A stretch of DNA of 64,000 bases from Casimicrobiaceae bacterium (GTDB taxonomy: Bacteria; Pseudomonadota; Gammaproteobacteria; Burkholderiales; Casimicrobiaceae): NCBI GenBank assembly GCA_026646885.1, contig JAPKHK010000002.1, forward strand, positions 424,381 through 488,380. Reading direction: 5' to 3'. Within the stretch, counting starts at the first letter, position 1. Each line of letters begins with the position of its first letter. The notes beneath the pieces were generated by a model that saw only the letters and a list, made by a program, of their open reading frames with translations, did no database searches and was not told where the DNA came from. Positions 63,781-64,000 of this stretch are shown in pieces. The translations under genes and the position numbers were made by a program.

Positions 63781-64000
63781 TCATGGTCCTTCCTTTTGCG
63801 TTTGCGCGCTCAAGGCCAAGCGCAGGCGGCCGAGCTGTTGATAAAGGCTGTCGAGCTCGTTTTGACCCAAGCCCCCCAAGAGTTCGATCACCCAAGCCTC
63901 GTGCACCGCCGCCACGCGCTGAAAGGTCTTGCGCCCGCCGGCGGTGAGACGCAGCAGAAAGGAGCGTCGGTCCTTGGGATCGTCTTCGCGCGAAACCAAT
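63781..64000 (-). CDS. MarR-family regulator, C-terminal part
   Basis: The gene runs off the right edge, so only about 72 C-terminal residues are seen. The wing motif [20 protein letters not shown] and the following dimerisation helix ([19 protein letters not shown], then [15 protein letters not shown]) are typical of MarR. It is on the same strand as the enoyl-CoA hydratase and dehydrogenase genes, and is the likely regulator of that operon; its ligand is probably a CoA thioester or aromatic acid (inference from related operons). Confidence 0.8.
   Translation of the reverse strand, partial: LVSREDDPKDRRSFLLRLTAGGRKTFQRVAAVHEAWVIELLGGLGQNELDSLYQQLGRLRLALSAQTQKEGP

Noticed and set aside
63443-63895. 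150-codon minus-strand frame through the 111-bp repeats
   Set aside because: It is open only because the repeat length is a multiple of three; its Pro/Arg/Gly-rich product has no start site or family look and overlaps marR in another frame.

Overview
The window is GC-rich chromosomal DNA with tightly packed genes, many overlapping by 1-11 bases. It most resembles a betaproteobacterium, probably of the Rhodocyclaceae/Nitrosomonadales/Burkholderiales type. Pointers are two BPSS1780-type membrane proteins, a DUF2782 protein beside a fructosamine-kinase-like ThrB and polA, and an HoxFUYH soluble NAD-reducing hydrogenase. No rRNA, tRNA or CRISPR array was recognised.

Layout. (1) 1-6.6 kb: an unidentified C-terminal fragment, a ketoacyl-ACP synthase, and a leftward operon of patatin/PlpD-like autotransporter, bioA and dacB. 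(2) 6.6-12.8 kb: a MarR-cytochrome b561-YceI-YceI operon behind an 18-bp near-palindrome, then proline iminopeptidase, a RutE-like nitroreductase, MetY-type sulfhydrylase and an alpha/beta hydrolase. (3) 12.9-19.4 kb: a secreted GH44 glycoside hydrolase fused to a beta-helix, an erythromycin-esterase homologue, an orphan radical SAM/SPASM enzyme, an AhpD-like protein and YggX. (4) 19.5-32.7 kb: argA, uvrD, two tandem paralogues of unknown function with a PilZ-like tail, BPSS1780/thrB/DUF2782, a LOG-family protein and polA. (5) 32.8-47.2 kb: transporters (EamA, MATE, MFS), a beta-lactamase-fold protein, a sirtuin, a degenerate EAL-HDOD protein, plsB and membrane proteins of unknown function.

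(6) 47.2-52.3 kb: the hoxF-U-Y-H-W operon for a cytoplasmic [NiFe] hydrogenase that couples H2 oxidation to NAD+ reduction. It ends in a hairpin terminator. Directly downstream is scar DNA: an IS256-type transposase stub abutting a beheaded SoxD-like cytochrome c.

(7) 53.2-60.7 kb is the most unusual block. It has a radical SAM enzyme facing a leftward operon of SxtJ-like protein, a 49-residue DUF5989 protein, a NodU/SxtI-type carbamoyltransferase, an SGNH hydrolase and, after a gap, a methyltransferase. Next to it is a secreted beta-helix protein sharing its domain with the tail of the GH44 enzyme at 13 kb. I read this as a candidate surface or small-molecule O-carbamoylation system with unknown substrate.

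(8) 60.9-64 kb: RidA, acyl-CoA dehydrogenase, enoyl-CoA hydratase and MarR, consistent with a CoA-thioester catabolic operon. It carries two striking repeats: fifteen 7-bp CTAG/CTTG units running into the dehydrogenase stop codon, and three 111-bp direct repeats containing hairpins.
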